From positions 1 through 35,476 of the forward strand of contig CAKRHR010000029.1 in the NCBI GenBank assembly GCA_934339005.1: DNA of 35,476 bases, in the 5' to 3' direction. Each line of letters opens with the position of its first letter. Positions within the stretch are counted from its first letter, which is position 1. The notes below the pieces were generated by a model. That model worked only from the letters and a program-made list of their open reading frames with translations. It was not told the origin of the DNA and searched no databases. A program made the position numbers and the translations under genes. Below are positions 17,571 through 26,118 of this stretch, in pieces. Source of the stretch: an uncultured Catenibacillus sp. (lineage in GTDB: Bacteria; Bacillota; Clostridia; Lachnospirales; Lachnospiraceae).

Positions 17571-17599
17571 TTGTATTCTGAAAATAATAGTGATATAAT
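17571..17599 (+). promoter_or_regulatory. riboflavin operon promoter
   Basis: TTGTAT at 17571-17576 and TATAAT at 17594-17599, 17-base spacer, with an extended -10 TGA just upstream. Start expected near 17606, 15 bases before the FMN riboswitch. Confidence 0.8.
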
Positions 17600-17620
17600 C
17601 AATTTCAGAAAAATAAATAG

Positions 17621-17725
17621 TCTTCAGGGCGGGGTGTAAGTCCCCACCGGTGGTAAAGCCCACGCGCCGCAAGGCATGATTCGGTGAGATTCCGAAGCCG
17701 ACAGTACAGTCTGGATGAAAGAAGA
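17621..17725 (+). promoter_or_regulatory. FMN riboswitch (RFN element)
   Basis: P1 is TCTTC 17621-17625 with GAAGA 17721-17725. Inside are the near-invariant RFN blocks AGGGCGGGGTGTAAGTCCCC, ACCGGTGGTAAAGCCCACG, GATTCGGTGAGATTCCGAAGC and CGACAGTACAGTCTGGATG. It binds FMN and, followed by an intrinsic terminator, is expected to switch the riboflavin genes off when FMN is high. Confidence 0.97.
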
Positions 17726-17781
17726 TAAGCGAAACGATGATAACAATTATTGTGATAATTGATTAAAGATGAACTTACCCG

Positions 17782-17817
17782 CTCTGAGATGGAGAATTCC
17801 ATTTCAGAGTTTTTTTA
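17782..17817 (+). terminator. FMN-riboswitch terminator
   Basis: CTCTGAGATGGA 17782-17793 pairs with TCCATTTCAGAG 17798-17809 (12 pairs, one G-U, 4-base loop), then eight T. I could not find a convincing antiterminator by eye, so the exact switching fold is open. Confidence 0.9.
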
Positions 17818-17939
17818 TTCCCCAAGGACATTAAAAATGAAACTTAATGAGATGTATTTTAAAAAGCACATTTTTAATTTAAACATTTAAAGTCGAACTT
17901 TAATCCAGTTAAACAGTATAAAACAAACGTTATGTGAAA

Positions 17940-17969
17940 ACCCTGAATGACCACGTTCAGGGTCTTTTT
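17940..17969 (+). terminator. second terminator in the rib leader
   Basis: ACCCTGAA 17940-17947 pairs perfectly with TTCAGGGT 17956-17963, followed by CTTTTT. It is 122 bases beyond the riboswitch terminator and shares nothing with the aptamer. A small hairpin TTAAAGT/ACTTTAA lies upstream near 17887-17903. Confidence 0.75.
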
Positions 17970-18139
17970 GTATAGTAAAGAAGAAAAGTATAAAAAGCAG
18001 AAATAAAAAAGAAAAATATGTAAAGATAAAATATGAGAAAGACAAAGCATATAAATCGAAGCTTATAAAATATAAGAGTAAAAATATTTATAAAAATACA
18101 AAGGATAATACAAAAGTTTTACACAAAGGAGTGAGGCAT
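17970..18139 (+). other. A-rich leader before ribD
   Basis: The last part of the 591-base gap between the phosphatase and ribD. It is extremely A-rich and nearly free of C, so probably unstructured mRNA. It ends in the ribosome site AAAGGA 18125-18130. No gene seen. A similar A-rich spacer precedes ribH. Confidence 0.5.
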
Positions 18140-19312
18140 TTGGTATCAAATACAAGTGAGCAATTTACAAACACTCATGAACAGGAAATAAATGAAAAAT
18201 ATATGCGGCGGGCAATTGAACTTGCCAGACGCGGCACCGGCTGGACATCTCCAAATCCCCTTGTAGGCGCGGTCATTGTAAAAGACGGAAAAATCATCGG
18301 TGAAGGATATCACGCAAAATACGGCGATTTGCATGCAGAACGCAATGCACTGAAAAATTGCACACAGTCCACAAAGGATGCAGAAATTTATGTCACGTTG
18401 GAACCGTGTTGTCACCAAGGCAAGCAGCCGCCGTGTACACAAGCACTTATCGAGGCAGGTATACGGAAAGTATATGTCGGCTCAGATGACCCGAATCCAT
18501 TGGTGGCTGGCAAGGGTATTGAAATCTTAAGGGCGCATGGCATTGAGGTGGTGACACATGTGCTCAAAGCAGAATGTGATGCCTTAAATGATGTATTTTT
18601 CCATTTTATTCAGACAAAAACACCATACGTCGTGATGAAATATGCGATGAGCATTGACGGAAAGATCGCTTCACCAAGCGGTGATGCCAGATGGGTAACC
18701 GGGGAAATAGCACGAAAAAAAGTGCATGAGGACAGACATCGATATACAGCCATTATGGCTGGAATCGGCACGGTGCTGGCAGACGACCCAATGCTTAACT
18801 GCCGGGTTGAAAATTCCAAAAATCCGGTGCGGATTATCTGCGATACACATTTGAAAATTCCGGAATTATCAGCGATTGTGCAAACGGCAAAATCCATTCC
18901 GACTATTATCGCTACTGCAGGTACAGATGTAAAAAAACGGGAAATGCTGGAAAAATATAGCTGTCAGCTATTAGATATACCACTTTTGGAAAACCACATT
19001 GATTTAAAAATCTTAATGCAAAAGCTTGGGGCACAGGGCATTGACAGTATTTTACTGGAGGGCGGTGCCATGTTAAACTGGTCAGCCATAAACAGCGGTA
19101 TCGTGCAGAAGGTACAGGCATACATTGCACCGAAAATCGTAGGTGGTGAGCATGCCAAAACACCTGTTGGCGGTCAGGGCATTTTCAAAATGTCAGAGGC
19201 AATACCTTTGAAAAATATCAAAGTTCAGACAATCGGTGAAGATTTCCTGATTGAAGGTGATGTTGACAGGAAAGAAAGTGAGGCGAACACATTTGTTTAC
19301 GGGCATAGTTGA
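18140..19312 (+). CDS. ribD: RibD: bifunctional pyrimidine deaminase/reductase
   Basis: A 390-residue enzyme that deaminates and then reduces the pyrimidine produced from GTP, the second and third steps of riboflavin synthesis. The deaminase domain (about 20-165) shows HAE (65-67) and the zinc Cys pair in EPCCHQGKQPPC (Cys90, Cys99). The reductase domain (about 165-385) starts PYVVMKYAMSIDGKIASPSG and includes ILLEGGAMLNWS. GTG 18131 overlaps the ribosome site, so TTG 18140, 9 bases after AAAGGA, is chosen. It has a short N-terminal extension before YMRRAIELA compared with many family members. The 3' end overlaps ribE by 20 bases. Confidence 0.95.
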   Translation: MVSNTSEQFTNTHEQEINEKYMRRAIELARRGTGWTSPNPLVGAVIVKDGKIIGEGYHAKYGDLHAERNALKNCTQSTKDAEIYVTLEPCCHQGKQPPCTQALIEAGIRKVYVGSDDPNPLVAGKGIEILRAHGIEVVTHVLKAECDALNDVFFHFIQTKTPYVVMKYAMSIDGKIASPSGDARWVTGEIARKKVHEDRHRYTAIMAGIGTVLADDPMLNCRVENSKNPVRIICDTHLKIPELSAIVQTAKSIPTIIATAGTDVKKREMLEKYSCQLLDIPLLENHIDLKILMQKLGAQGIDSILLEGGAMLNWSAINSGIVQKVQAYIAPKIVGGEHAKTPVGGQGIFKMSEAIPLKNIKVQTIGEDFLIEGDVDRKESEANTFVYGHS

Positions 19313-19955
19313 AGAAGTGGGCACAATTCTTAAAATAGAGCGCGGTGTATCCTCCGCTGTCCTGCATATTAAAGCCCACACAGTAATGCAGGACTTAAAC
19401 ATAGGTGACAGTGTGGCGGTCAATGGCGTATGTCTGACCGCAACCCGCATTGACGCCGCAGGCTTTTGTGCAGATGTAATGCATGAAACACTGAATCGTT
19501 CATCCCTTGCAGGATTAACACCTGGGGCACATGTCAATCTGGAACGGGCGATGGCAGCCAATGGTCGATTTGGCGGACATATTGTTTCCGGACATGTGGA
19601 TGGCACAGGCACCATTCAAAGCATCAAAAGAGATGATAATGCCATATGGTATACCATCAAAGCTGCACCTGGGGTGCTTCGGTTTATCGTTGAAAAGGGT
19701 TCGATTACCATCGATGGTATCAGTCTTACCGTAGCGCGTGTGGATGATTCATCATTTGCGATTTCAGCTATACCGCATACGGTGGCTGTGACAATTCTTG
19801 CGGATAAGAAGGTTGGCGATATCGTGAATCTGGAAAATGATATTATTGGTAAATATGTTGAAAAACTGATGGGATTGTCAGCACATACAGAAAACGTCAG
19901 TGCAGCACCTAAAAGCAAAATTACAGAAGAGTTTTTAATCGAATATGGATTTTAA
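19293..19955 (+). CDS. ribE: riboflavin synthase alpha chain
   Basis: A 220-residue enzyme that dismutates two 6,7-dimethyl-8-ribityllumazine molecules to riboflavin. It starts MFTGIVEEVG, the family's typical N-terminus, and has the two lumazine-binding repeats (each with a G-S-V/I-GxS-L-like pattern: GDSVAVNGVCLT at about 40-51 and GSITIDGISLT at about 136-146). The start is TTG 19293 with GAGG 9 bases upstream, inside the end of ribD, implying translational coupling. Upstream in-frame ATGs exist but would add a non-homologous extension. C-terminal residues ITEEFLIEYGF are typical. Called ribE following Bacillus naming. Confidence 0.95.
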   Translation: MFTGIVEEVGTILKIERGVSSAVLHIKAHTVMQDLNIGDSVAVNGVCLTATRIDAAGFCADVMHETLNRSSLAGLTPGAHVNLERAMAANGRFGGHIVSGHVDGTGTIQSIKRDDNAIWYTIKAAPGVLRFIVEKGSITIDGISLTVARVDDSSFAISAIPHTVAVTILADKKVGDIVNLENDIIGKYVEKLMGLSAHTENVSAAPKSKITEEFLIEYGF

Positions 19956-20011
19956 AAATAAGATAGAAGCATCAGACATAAACAAATATTTTAAGCAGGA
20001 GGCATAAAACA

Positions 20012-21214
20012 ATGTTTGAGTTTAATACAATCGAGGAAGCATTAGAAGACTTAAGAGCAGGAAAGGTCATTCTTGTCACAGATGACCCTGACAGAGAAAA
20101 TGAGGGCGATTTGATTTGCGCATGCGAATTTGCAACAACAGAAAATGTCAATTTTATGGCAACACACGCCAAAGGACTGATTTGCATGCCAATGTCAGAA
20201 GCCTATATTCAGAAATTACAGTTGCCGCAGATGGTGACTACAAATACAGATAACCACGAAACAGCATTTACTGTATCTGTGGATCATGTGAGCACAACCA
20301 CAGGTATTTCTGCTGTGGAACGTTCCATGACAGCCATGGGTGTTGTGGCAGAGGATGCAAAACCACAGGATTTCAGACGTCCGGGCCATATGTTTCCATT
20401 GTTAGCCAAGAAAAATGGCGTGCTTGAGCGTAACGGTCATACAGAAGCAACTGTAGATTTATGCAGACTGGCGGGTCTTAAAGAAGCCGGACTTTGCTGT
20501 GAAATCATGAAGGATGACGGTACAATGATGCGTACCTCAGAATTGATCGAGATGGCAAAAAAATGGCATCTGACGATGATTACAATCAAAGATTTGCAGG
20601 ATTACAGAAAACGCCATGAAAAACTTGTTGAGCGCGTGACAAAAACAAAAATGCCGACAAAATACGGTGATTTTATTGCTTATGGCTATGTGAACCAGTT
20701 AAATGGAGAGCATCATGTAGCACTTGTCAAGGGTGATATCGGTGATGGTGAAAATGTGTTGTGCCGCGTGCATTCAGAGTGCCTGACAGGTGATACATTT
20801 GGTTCATTGCGCTGCGATTGCGGACAGCAGCTTGCAGCCGCCATGACACAAATTGAAAAGGAAGGCAGAGGCATTTTATTATACATGCGCCAGGAGGGCA
20901 GAGGTATCGGTCTGATTAATAAATTAAAAGCTTATGAGCTTCAGGAGCAGGGCATGGATACGTTGGATGCCAATCTTGCACTTGGCTTTAAGGGCGATAT
21001 GCGTGAATATTTCATTGGTGCACAGATTCTTGAAGATTTAGGTGCAAAGACATTGCGCCTGATGACAAACAACCCGGATAAAGTTTACCAGCTTGAGGAT
21101 TTTGGCATGTCAATTGTTGAACGTGTGCCAATTCAGATGGATGCCACAGCACATGATTTATTTTACTTAAAAACAAAAGCCGGACGCATGGGACATATTC
21201 TGAATTATAAGTAA
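20012..21214 (+). CDS. ribBA: RibBA: DHBP synthase / GTP cyclohydrolase II
   Basis: A 400-residue bifunctional enzyme giving both precursors of riboflavin. The N-terminal half (1-200) makes 3,4-dihydroxy-2-butanone 4-phosphate from ribulose 5-phosphate, with the acidic loop DDPDRENEGD (24-33). The C-terminal half (205-400) opens GTP and has zinc Cys257 in HSECLTGD, RCDCGQQ and RQEGRGIGL. All key residues are present, so both activities are likely. ATG 20012 follows AGGAGG 9 bases upstream. Gene order D-E-BA-H is the same as in Bacillus. Confidence 0.97.
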   Translation: MFEFNTIEEALEDLRAGKVILVTDDPDRENEGDLICACEFATTENVNFMATHAKGLICMPMSEAYIQKLQLPQMVTTNTDNHETAFTVSVDHVSTTTGISAVERSMTAMGVVAEDAKPQDFRRPGHMFPLLAKKNGVLERNGHTEATVDLCRLAGLKEAGLCCEIMKDDGTMMRTSELIEMAKKWHLTMITIKDLQDYRKRHEKLVERVTKTKMPTKYGDFIAYGYVNQLNGEHHVALVKGDIGDGENVLCRVHSECLTGDTFGSLRCDCGQQLAAAMTQIEKEGRGILLYMRQEGRGIGLINKLKAYELQEQGMDTLDANLALGFKGDMREYFIGAQILEDLGAKTLRLMTNNPDKVYQLEDFGMSIVERVPIQMDATAHDLFYLKTKAGRMGHILNYK

Positions 21215-21410
21215 AATATAAAGAATATTGCCGGATAGATAAAAATTATTTTCTGGCAAACATTTAAAGACTGATATTTATAAAAAAATATCAGAAAGAT
21301 ACATAAAAGGACAAAAGATAGTACATAAAATAGTACAAAAAGATAGTGTGCAAAAATAAAATAACATAAACAAAATGATAAAAAGATGATATAAAATGGA
21401 GGATAAAAAC
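21215..21410 (+). other. A-rich spacer between ribBA and ribH
   Basis: A 196-base gap inside the operon. It has two small hairpins (TTGCCGG/CTGGCAA around 21227-21262 and CTGATATTT/AAATATCAG 21271-21294) without T-runs, then a very A-rich stretch up to the ribH ribosome site TGGAGGA. It may be an mRNA processing or translation-enhancing leader. No gene seen. Confidence 0.4.
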
Positions 21411-21878
21411 ATGAAAACATTTGAAGGAAAAGTTGTAGCTAAAGGCATTAAAGTTGGTATTGTGGCAGCAAGATTTAACGAATTTATTGTATCAAAACTT
21501 GTCGGTGGTGCCATGGACGGACTGGTGCGTCATGATGTAAAAGAGGATGATATTGACGTTGCCTGGGTACCGGGAGCATTTGAAATCCCACTGATTGCTT
21601 CAAAGATGGCAAAAAGCGGCAAATATGATGCAGTCATTTGCCTGGGTGCAGTTATCAGAGGTAATACAAGTCACTATGATTATGTATGTGCAGAAGTGTC
21701 CAAGGGCGTTGCAACAGTATCTTTAAACAGTGACATTCCTGTAATGTTTGGTGTACTCACAACAGATAATATTGAGCAGGCTATTGAACGTGCAGGCACA
21801 AAAGCAGGTAATAAAGGTTATGACTGTGCACTCAGCGCCATCGAAATGGTGAACCTGATTCGTGAAATTGAGAAATAA
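21411..21878 (+). CDS. ribH: 6,7-dimethyl-8-ribityllumazine synthase
   Basis: A 155-residue enzyme that joins the pyrimidine and butanone phosphate intermediates to give lumazine and usually forms a 60-subunit shell. Family motifs: VGIVAARFNEFIV (15-27), WVPGAFEIPL near 55-64, CLGAVIRGNTSHYDYV (the catalytic His is in SHYDYV) and VMFGVLTTDNIEQAIERAG. ATG 21396 overlaps the ribosome site TGGAGGA (21397-21403), so ATG 21411 is the start. Last gene of the riboflavin operon. Confidence 0.97.
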   Translation: MKTFEGKVVAKGIKVGIVAARFNEFIVSKLVGGAMDGLVRHDVKEDDIDVAWVPGAFEIPLIASKMAKSGKYDAVICLGAVIRGNTSHYDYVCAEVSKGVATVSLNSDIPVMFGVLTTDNIEQAIERAGTKAGNKGYDCALSAIEMVNLIREIEK

Positions 21879-21905
21879 AGAAAAATAGAAATGACTTATT
21901 TCTCA
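21869..21905 (+). other. hairpin at the end of ribH
   Basis: TGAGAAATAA 21869-21878, which includes the ribH stop, pairs perfectly with TTATTTCTCA 21896-21905. No T-run follows, so it is more likely a 3'-end stabiliser than a terminator. No other terminator for the operon is evident before the next promoter. Confidence 0.45.
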
Positions 21906-21975
21906 AAATATAAAGAAATAATGCCAAAGCTGCTTTGAAAAATAAAAAGTAAAAAAGAATCAATCCATAAAAGCA

Positions 21976-22004
21976 TTTACATATACCGCACTTTCATTTA
22001 TAAT
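21976..22004 (+). promoter_or_regulatory. promoter for SseB-family gene
   Basis: TTTACA 21976-21981 and a perfect TATAAT 21999-22004, 17-base spacer. The transcript should begin near 22011, giving a short leader of about 27 bases. Confidence 0.8.
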
Positions 22005-22037
22005 AGAAGCATTGGAAATGATTGTGGAGGATAAGAT

Positions 22038-23081
22038 ATGGACATCAAAGAAAGACAGCGGGAATTGAACGCACTTCTGTTTGAAGAAAAAGTTGAACTT
22101 GAGAAAGTACAGGCATTATCATGGCCTGAACTGATTATGCTTCAGCAGACATCTGTACAGTTGATGGTTTCAAGCCGCAAAGATGATAAGAAGTTCAAAT
22201 TCATGGAGGCTAAAGCAAAGTTCTTTATGCTTGCGGTATTTGACAGACTTAGAACTGCGGAAGAATTATTTGTTGTTTGTTCAACGACACACCATATGCC
22301 TTATGTTGTCTGTGATGAGAAGACATTTGACGACCAGATTTATATTTTTGGCCGTGAAGCAGATGCCAAAGCGATGGTAGAAGTCAATGCAAAGAAGAAG
22401 ATTCCATTGGAAGTTAAGCGCCTTGAAAATAAACAGTTACTCAGTTTTTATGTGAATTTGTACAGCATGGGTGTGAATGCGATGATTGTTGCAGCAGCAC
22501 AGTTTGGTATGCGTGTACAGCTTAAAAATTTTGTGAAGGAACCGGATTTCTCAAAGATGGAGGAGAAGAAGCGTCCGGTAAGCAATCCGTCACTGCAGCT
22601 TACAGGTATGTATTTCGTACAGGAGCTGCGCAGAGATATTCCTAAGGAAGAAAAGAAAGACCTTAAGGAGATGGAAGAAGAAATCTATGCAAACATCGCC
22701 AGCGGTAAGTTTATGGTACTTGTCAAACCTCATGATGAGGAAGGCAAGACTGTTGAGATTCCGATGATGCAGACTTCTGATGGCAGCAAGTTTGAACCTG
22801 TATTTACAGATATTGTTGAACTTGCGAAGTTCCCGACAGAAGGTTTTAAAGCACTTGTAATGGACTACAATGCTCTTAAGAAAACATTGCCTGCAGATGC
22901 GACAGGTATTGTCATTAACCCACATGGTATTCGTCTGATGATCCCACTCAGACAGGTTCAGGCACAGGCAAAACCAGTGATCAAATTTATGCCGGAGGAT
23001 GCCGGAGTCAAAGTTGAAAAGACAGAAGATCATTCCGGTGCAGGCATTCCTGCAGAAGATAACAATACCGAAGAACGATAA
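22038..23081 (+). CDS. SseB-family protein
   Basis: A 347-residue soluble protein. The part around 75-220 and the part around 230-310 (KFEPVFTDIVELAKF followed by ALVMDYNALKKTLP and GIVINPHGIRLMIPL) match the SseB N-terminal domain pattern, in which PVFTD is the most recognisable motif. The family name comes from an E. coli protein linked to serine sensitivity; biochemical function is not established. It has no membrane segment or signal peptide, and the C-terminal 30 residues are acidic and probably disordered. ATG 22038 follows GTGGAGGA. Own promoter and terminator, so monocistronic. Confidence 0.75.
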   Translation: MDIKERQRELNALLFEEKVELEKVQALSWPELIMLQQTSVQLMVSSRKDDKKFKFMEAKAKFFMLAVFDRLRTAEELFVVCSTTHHMPYVVCDEKTFDDQIYIFGREADAKAMVEVNAKKKIPLEVKRLENKQLLSFYVNLYSMGVNAMIVAAAQFGMRVQLKNFVKEPDFSKMEEKKRPVSNPSLQLTGMYFVQELRRDIPKEEKKDLKEMEEEIYANIASGKFMVLVKPHDEEGKTVEIPMMQTSDGSKFEPVFTDIVELAKFPTEGFKALVMDYNALKKTLPADATGIVINPHGIRLMIPLRQVQAQAKPVIKFMPEDAGVKVEKTEDHSGAGIPAEDNNTEER

Positions 23082-23107
23082 TTCACAGAAGAATAGTAGA
23101 TGAATAG

Positions 23108-23152
23108 AATCCCCTTTTTATGAGTAAAAACTACATATAAAAAGGGGATTTT
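23108..23152 (+). terminator. terminator after SseB-family gene
   Basis: AATCCCCTTTTTAT 23108-23121 pairs perfectly with ATAAAAAGGGGATT 23137-23150 (14 pairs), followed by a short T-run. Confidence 0.8.
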
Positions 23153-23194
23153 GAACAGTTACAGTCGGGTAATGAACAGAAAGGGGCATTTTCT

Positions 23195-25939
23195 ATGGAA
23201 AATACGTCAAAGCATATCACGCTTGGGCTTTTGGCTCATGTGGATGCGGGAAAGACGACGCTGGCAGAGAGTATGCTGTATCTGACCGGTTCAATCCGGC
23301 GTCAGGGACGCGTAGACCATGGCGATGCATTTTTAGATACATTTGAGATAGAAAAAAACAGAGGCATCACGGTGTTTTCAAAGCAGGCACAGATGCCGCT
23401 TAAACATAGTCTTGTGACACTTTTAGATACGCCGGGACACATGGATTTTTCGGCAGAGATGGAACGTACATTGCAGGTGTTAGATTATGCAGTGTTGATT
23501 GTCAGTGCGGCAGACGGCGTGTCGGGACATACACTGACATTGTGGAAGTTACTGGACAGATACCACATTCCAGTGTTTATTTTTATCAATAAGATGGATC
23601 AGCCCGGGGCAGATGCACAAAGCCTGATGTCAGCAATCAAAAATAAATTAAGCGATGCATGTATTGATTTTTCAAACGCCTTCAATCAACAGGACGATGC
23701 ATTTTATGAAGAACTGGCTATGTGTGATGAGCAGGCGCTGGAAGTATTCCTTGAAAATGGCAGTGTTGCGCAGCAGACCATTATCGAGATGATAAAAGAG
23801 CGAAAAGTGTTTCCATGTTATTTCGGCTCTGCATTAAAGCTTACAGGCATTGATACATTATTAAATGCATTGGACACTTATATGCAGTGTGAGCGTCCAT
23901 CGCAGGCGTTTGGGGCGCGCGTTTACAAAATTACAAGAGATGCGCAGGGCAGCAGACTGACCCATTTAAAAATTACAGGCGGCACCTTGAAGGTCAAGGC
24001 ACTTCTTGAAGGAGAAAAAGTAGACCAGATTCGTATTTATTCCGGGGCAGGTTATCAGACAGTGGAGTGTGCGTCTGCAGGCATGCTTTGTGCAGTGACC
24101 GGCCCGGCGAATACCTGGGCGGGGCAGGGCATTGGTACCGAAACAGAAGTGAAGCTGCCGCTTTTAGTGCCGGTGTTAAGCTACAGACTGTGGTTGCCGG
24201 AGGGCGGTGATATACATCAGGTGCTTTTGAAATTAAGACAGCTTGAGGAGGAAGAACCGCAGCTTCACGTCGTGTGGGATGATATTCTTGGTGAAATCTA
24301 TGTTCAGTTGATGGGTGAGGTTCAGATTGAAATCCTCAAAACGATGATGAAAGATCGTTATGGTGTTGAGGTTGCATTTGACGCGGGCCATATTGTTTAT
24401 AAGGAAACGATTCGCGGTGTGAGCGAAGGTGTGGGACATTTTGAACCCCTCAGACATTATGCAGAGGTGCATTTGCTGATGCAGGAAGGAGAACCTGGCA
24501 GCGGACTTGTCTTTGAAAGCAGTTGCAGTACAGATGCTTTGGATTTAAACTGGCAGCGTCTGATTTTAACCCATCTTGAGGAAAAACAGCATCTTGGTGT
24601 GCTGACAGGGTCACCGATTACAGATATGAAAATCACACTGGCAGCAGGCCGGGCACATTTAAAGCATACAGAGGGCGGCGATTTCAGACAGGCCACCTAC
24701 AGAGCTGTGAGACAGGGATTGATGCAGGCGGAAAATATTTTACTTGAGCCTGTTTATCAATATCGGCTGGAGGTACCGCAGGCAATGGTCGGCCGTGCAA
24801 TGACAGATATCGGACAGATGCACGGCAGTGTCAGTGCGCCTGAATTAGAAGGCGATATGGCAGTACTGACAGGAACGGCACCGGTTGTGACGATGCGTGG
24901 TTATCAGAGTGAAGTGCTTGCCTATACGAAGGGTTGCGGCCATTTGCTGTGTGAATTTAAAGGCTATGAGCCATGCCACAATACGGAAGAAGTTATTTCA
25001 GAGATAGGTTATGATGCCGAAGCGGACACAGAAAACACAGCTGATTCCGTATTCTGCGCCCATGGGGCCGGCTTTATTGTGCCGTGGCATCAGGTGCCTG
25101 AATATATGCATCTGGAAAGCTGTTTAAAGCAGTTTGAAGCTGAGGATTTTTCTGAAAATGCAGATGCGCAGTTTGGTGGCAGTAAAAATGCGGCGGCAGG
25201 TGTGCGCCTTGGTGGCAGAATTGCCACGGATGAACAGCCGTTGCTTGGCGAAGATGAAATAGAAGCATTATTTAATCAGACCTTAAGTGCCAATAAAAAT
25301 AAAAAGAAAAACTGGCATTACAGTACAGGTACAACGCGTGCATCAGGAACATCTGAAAATTACACATATTCAAAAAACCGAGAAACATCCAAAAATGCAG
25401 CGATCACAGATGCTGCAATACCGCGGCATAAGTATCTGCTTGTGGACGGCTATAATATTATTTTTGCATGGGAAGAATTAAATGAACTTGCCAAAGTGGA
25501 TTTGCACAGTGCCCGCACAAAGCTGATGGATATTTTGTGCAACTATCAGGGATTTATGAAGGTGACGTTGATTCTTGTGTTTGATGCGTACAAGGTTGAA
25601 GGCGGTCAGGGTTCAGTGTCTAAATATAGAAATATTCATGTGGTTTATACAAAGGAAGCGGAAACGGCAGACCAGTATATTGAGAAAACTGTGCATGAAA
25701 TCGGCAGAAAATACGATGTGACCGTGGCAACCTCCGATGGCCTTGAGCAGGTCATTATCATGGGGCAGGGTGCCAAACGCCTGTCTGCATCGGAGTTAAA
25801 AGCGGATATCGAAGAAAAACAGCAGCAGATGCGTAAGGAACATTTAAATAAAAATCCACAGATGACAAATTATTTGCTTGAAAATGCTTCGGATGAAATT
25901 CATGCCATGGTGGAGGATATCCGGGGTGGGCGTTTATAA
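23195..25939 (+). CDS. TetM/EF-G-like translational GTPase fused to Rae1/YacP-type NYN endoribonuclease
   Basis: A 914-residue cytoplasmic protein. Residues 1-650 are a translational GTPase of the TetM ribosomal-protection group: P-loop AHVDAGKT (14-21), RGIT (56-59), DTPGH (78-82), NKMD (132-135), then EF-G-like domains II-V ending near CAHGAGFIVPWHQVPEYMHLE. In domain IV the stretch before GGDFRQ reads AHLKHTE, so the TetM Tyr-Ser-Pro-Val tip that displaces tetracycline is missing. After a disordered linker (about 695-743) comes an NYN/YacP domain (745-905) with all acidic residues: D751 (VDGYNIIFAW), D797 (FDAYK), E823 and D826 (ETADQYIE), D848 (ATSDGLEQ). The Bacillus member, Rae1, cuts mRNA in the ribosomal A site. 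ATG 23195 follows AAAGGGG. I infer a ribosome-directed mRNA-cleaving factor, not a resistance gene. Confidence 0.85.
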   Translation: MENTSKHITLGLLAHVDAGKTTLAESMLYLTGSIRRQGRVDHGDAFLDTFEIEKNRGITVFSKQAQMPLKHSLVTLLDTPGHMDFSAEMERTLQVLDYAVLIVSAADGVSGHTLTLWKLLDRYHIPVFIFINKMDQPGADAQSLMSAIKNKLSDACIDFSNAFNQQDDAFYEELAMCDEQALEVFLENGSVAQQTIIEMIKERKVFPCYFGSALKLTGIDTLLNALDTYMQCERPSQAFGARVYKITRDAQGSRLTHLKITGGTLKVKALLEGEKVDQIRIYSGAGYQTVECASAGMLCAVTGPANTWAGQGIGTETEVKLPLLVPVLSYRLWLPEGGDIHQVLLKLRQLEEEEPQLHVVWDDILGEIYVQLMGEVQIEILKTMMKDRYGVEVAFDAGHIVYKETIRGVSEGVGHFEPLRHYAEVHLLMQEGEPGSGLVFESSCSTDALDLNWQRLILTHLEEKQHLGVLTGSPITDMKITLAAGRAHLKHTEGGDFRQATYRAVRQGLMQAENILLEPVYQYRLEVPQAMVGRAMTDIGQMHGSVSAPELEGDMAVLTGTAPVVTMRGYQSEVLAYTKGCGHLLCEFKGYEPCHNTEEVISEIGYDAEADTENTADSVFCAHGAGFIVPWHQVPEYMHLESCLKQFEAEDFSENADAQFGGSKNAAAGVRLGGRIATDEQPLLGEDEIEALFNQTLSANKNKKKNWHYSTGTTRASGTSENYTYSKNRETSKNAAITDAAIPRHKYLLVDGYNIIFAWEELNELAKVDLHSARTKLMDILCNYQGFMKVTLILVFDAYKVEGGQGSVSKYRNIHVVYTKEAETADQYIEKTVHEIGRKYDVTVATSDGLEQVIIMGQGAKRLSASELKADIEEKQQQMRKEHLNKNPQMTNYLLENASDEIHAMVEDIRGGRL

Positions 25940-26118
25940 TTGTTTGAAATATTTAAATTCGCCTGATTTATTACGTTTTTGATGTTCGCATGTCAATCAG
26001 TTTAAAAGATTCACTTGCGCAAGCATAATCGCAATTTAGATTTTGGACACTTGTATTATCATATATGTTTTGAGTACTTACATCAGAAATTTGCAGCAGT
26101 AAAAGGAGAGTGTGCGTC

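Noticed and set aside
23195..25100. Tetracycline resistance gene (tetM/tetO type)
   Set aside because: The GTPase part is TetM-like, but the tip loop that contacts tetracycline is not conserved and a nuclease domain is fused; calling it a resistance gene is not supported.
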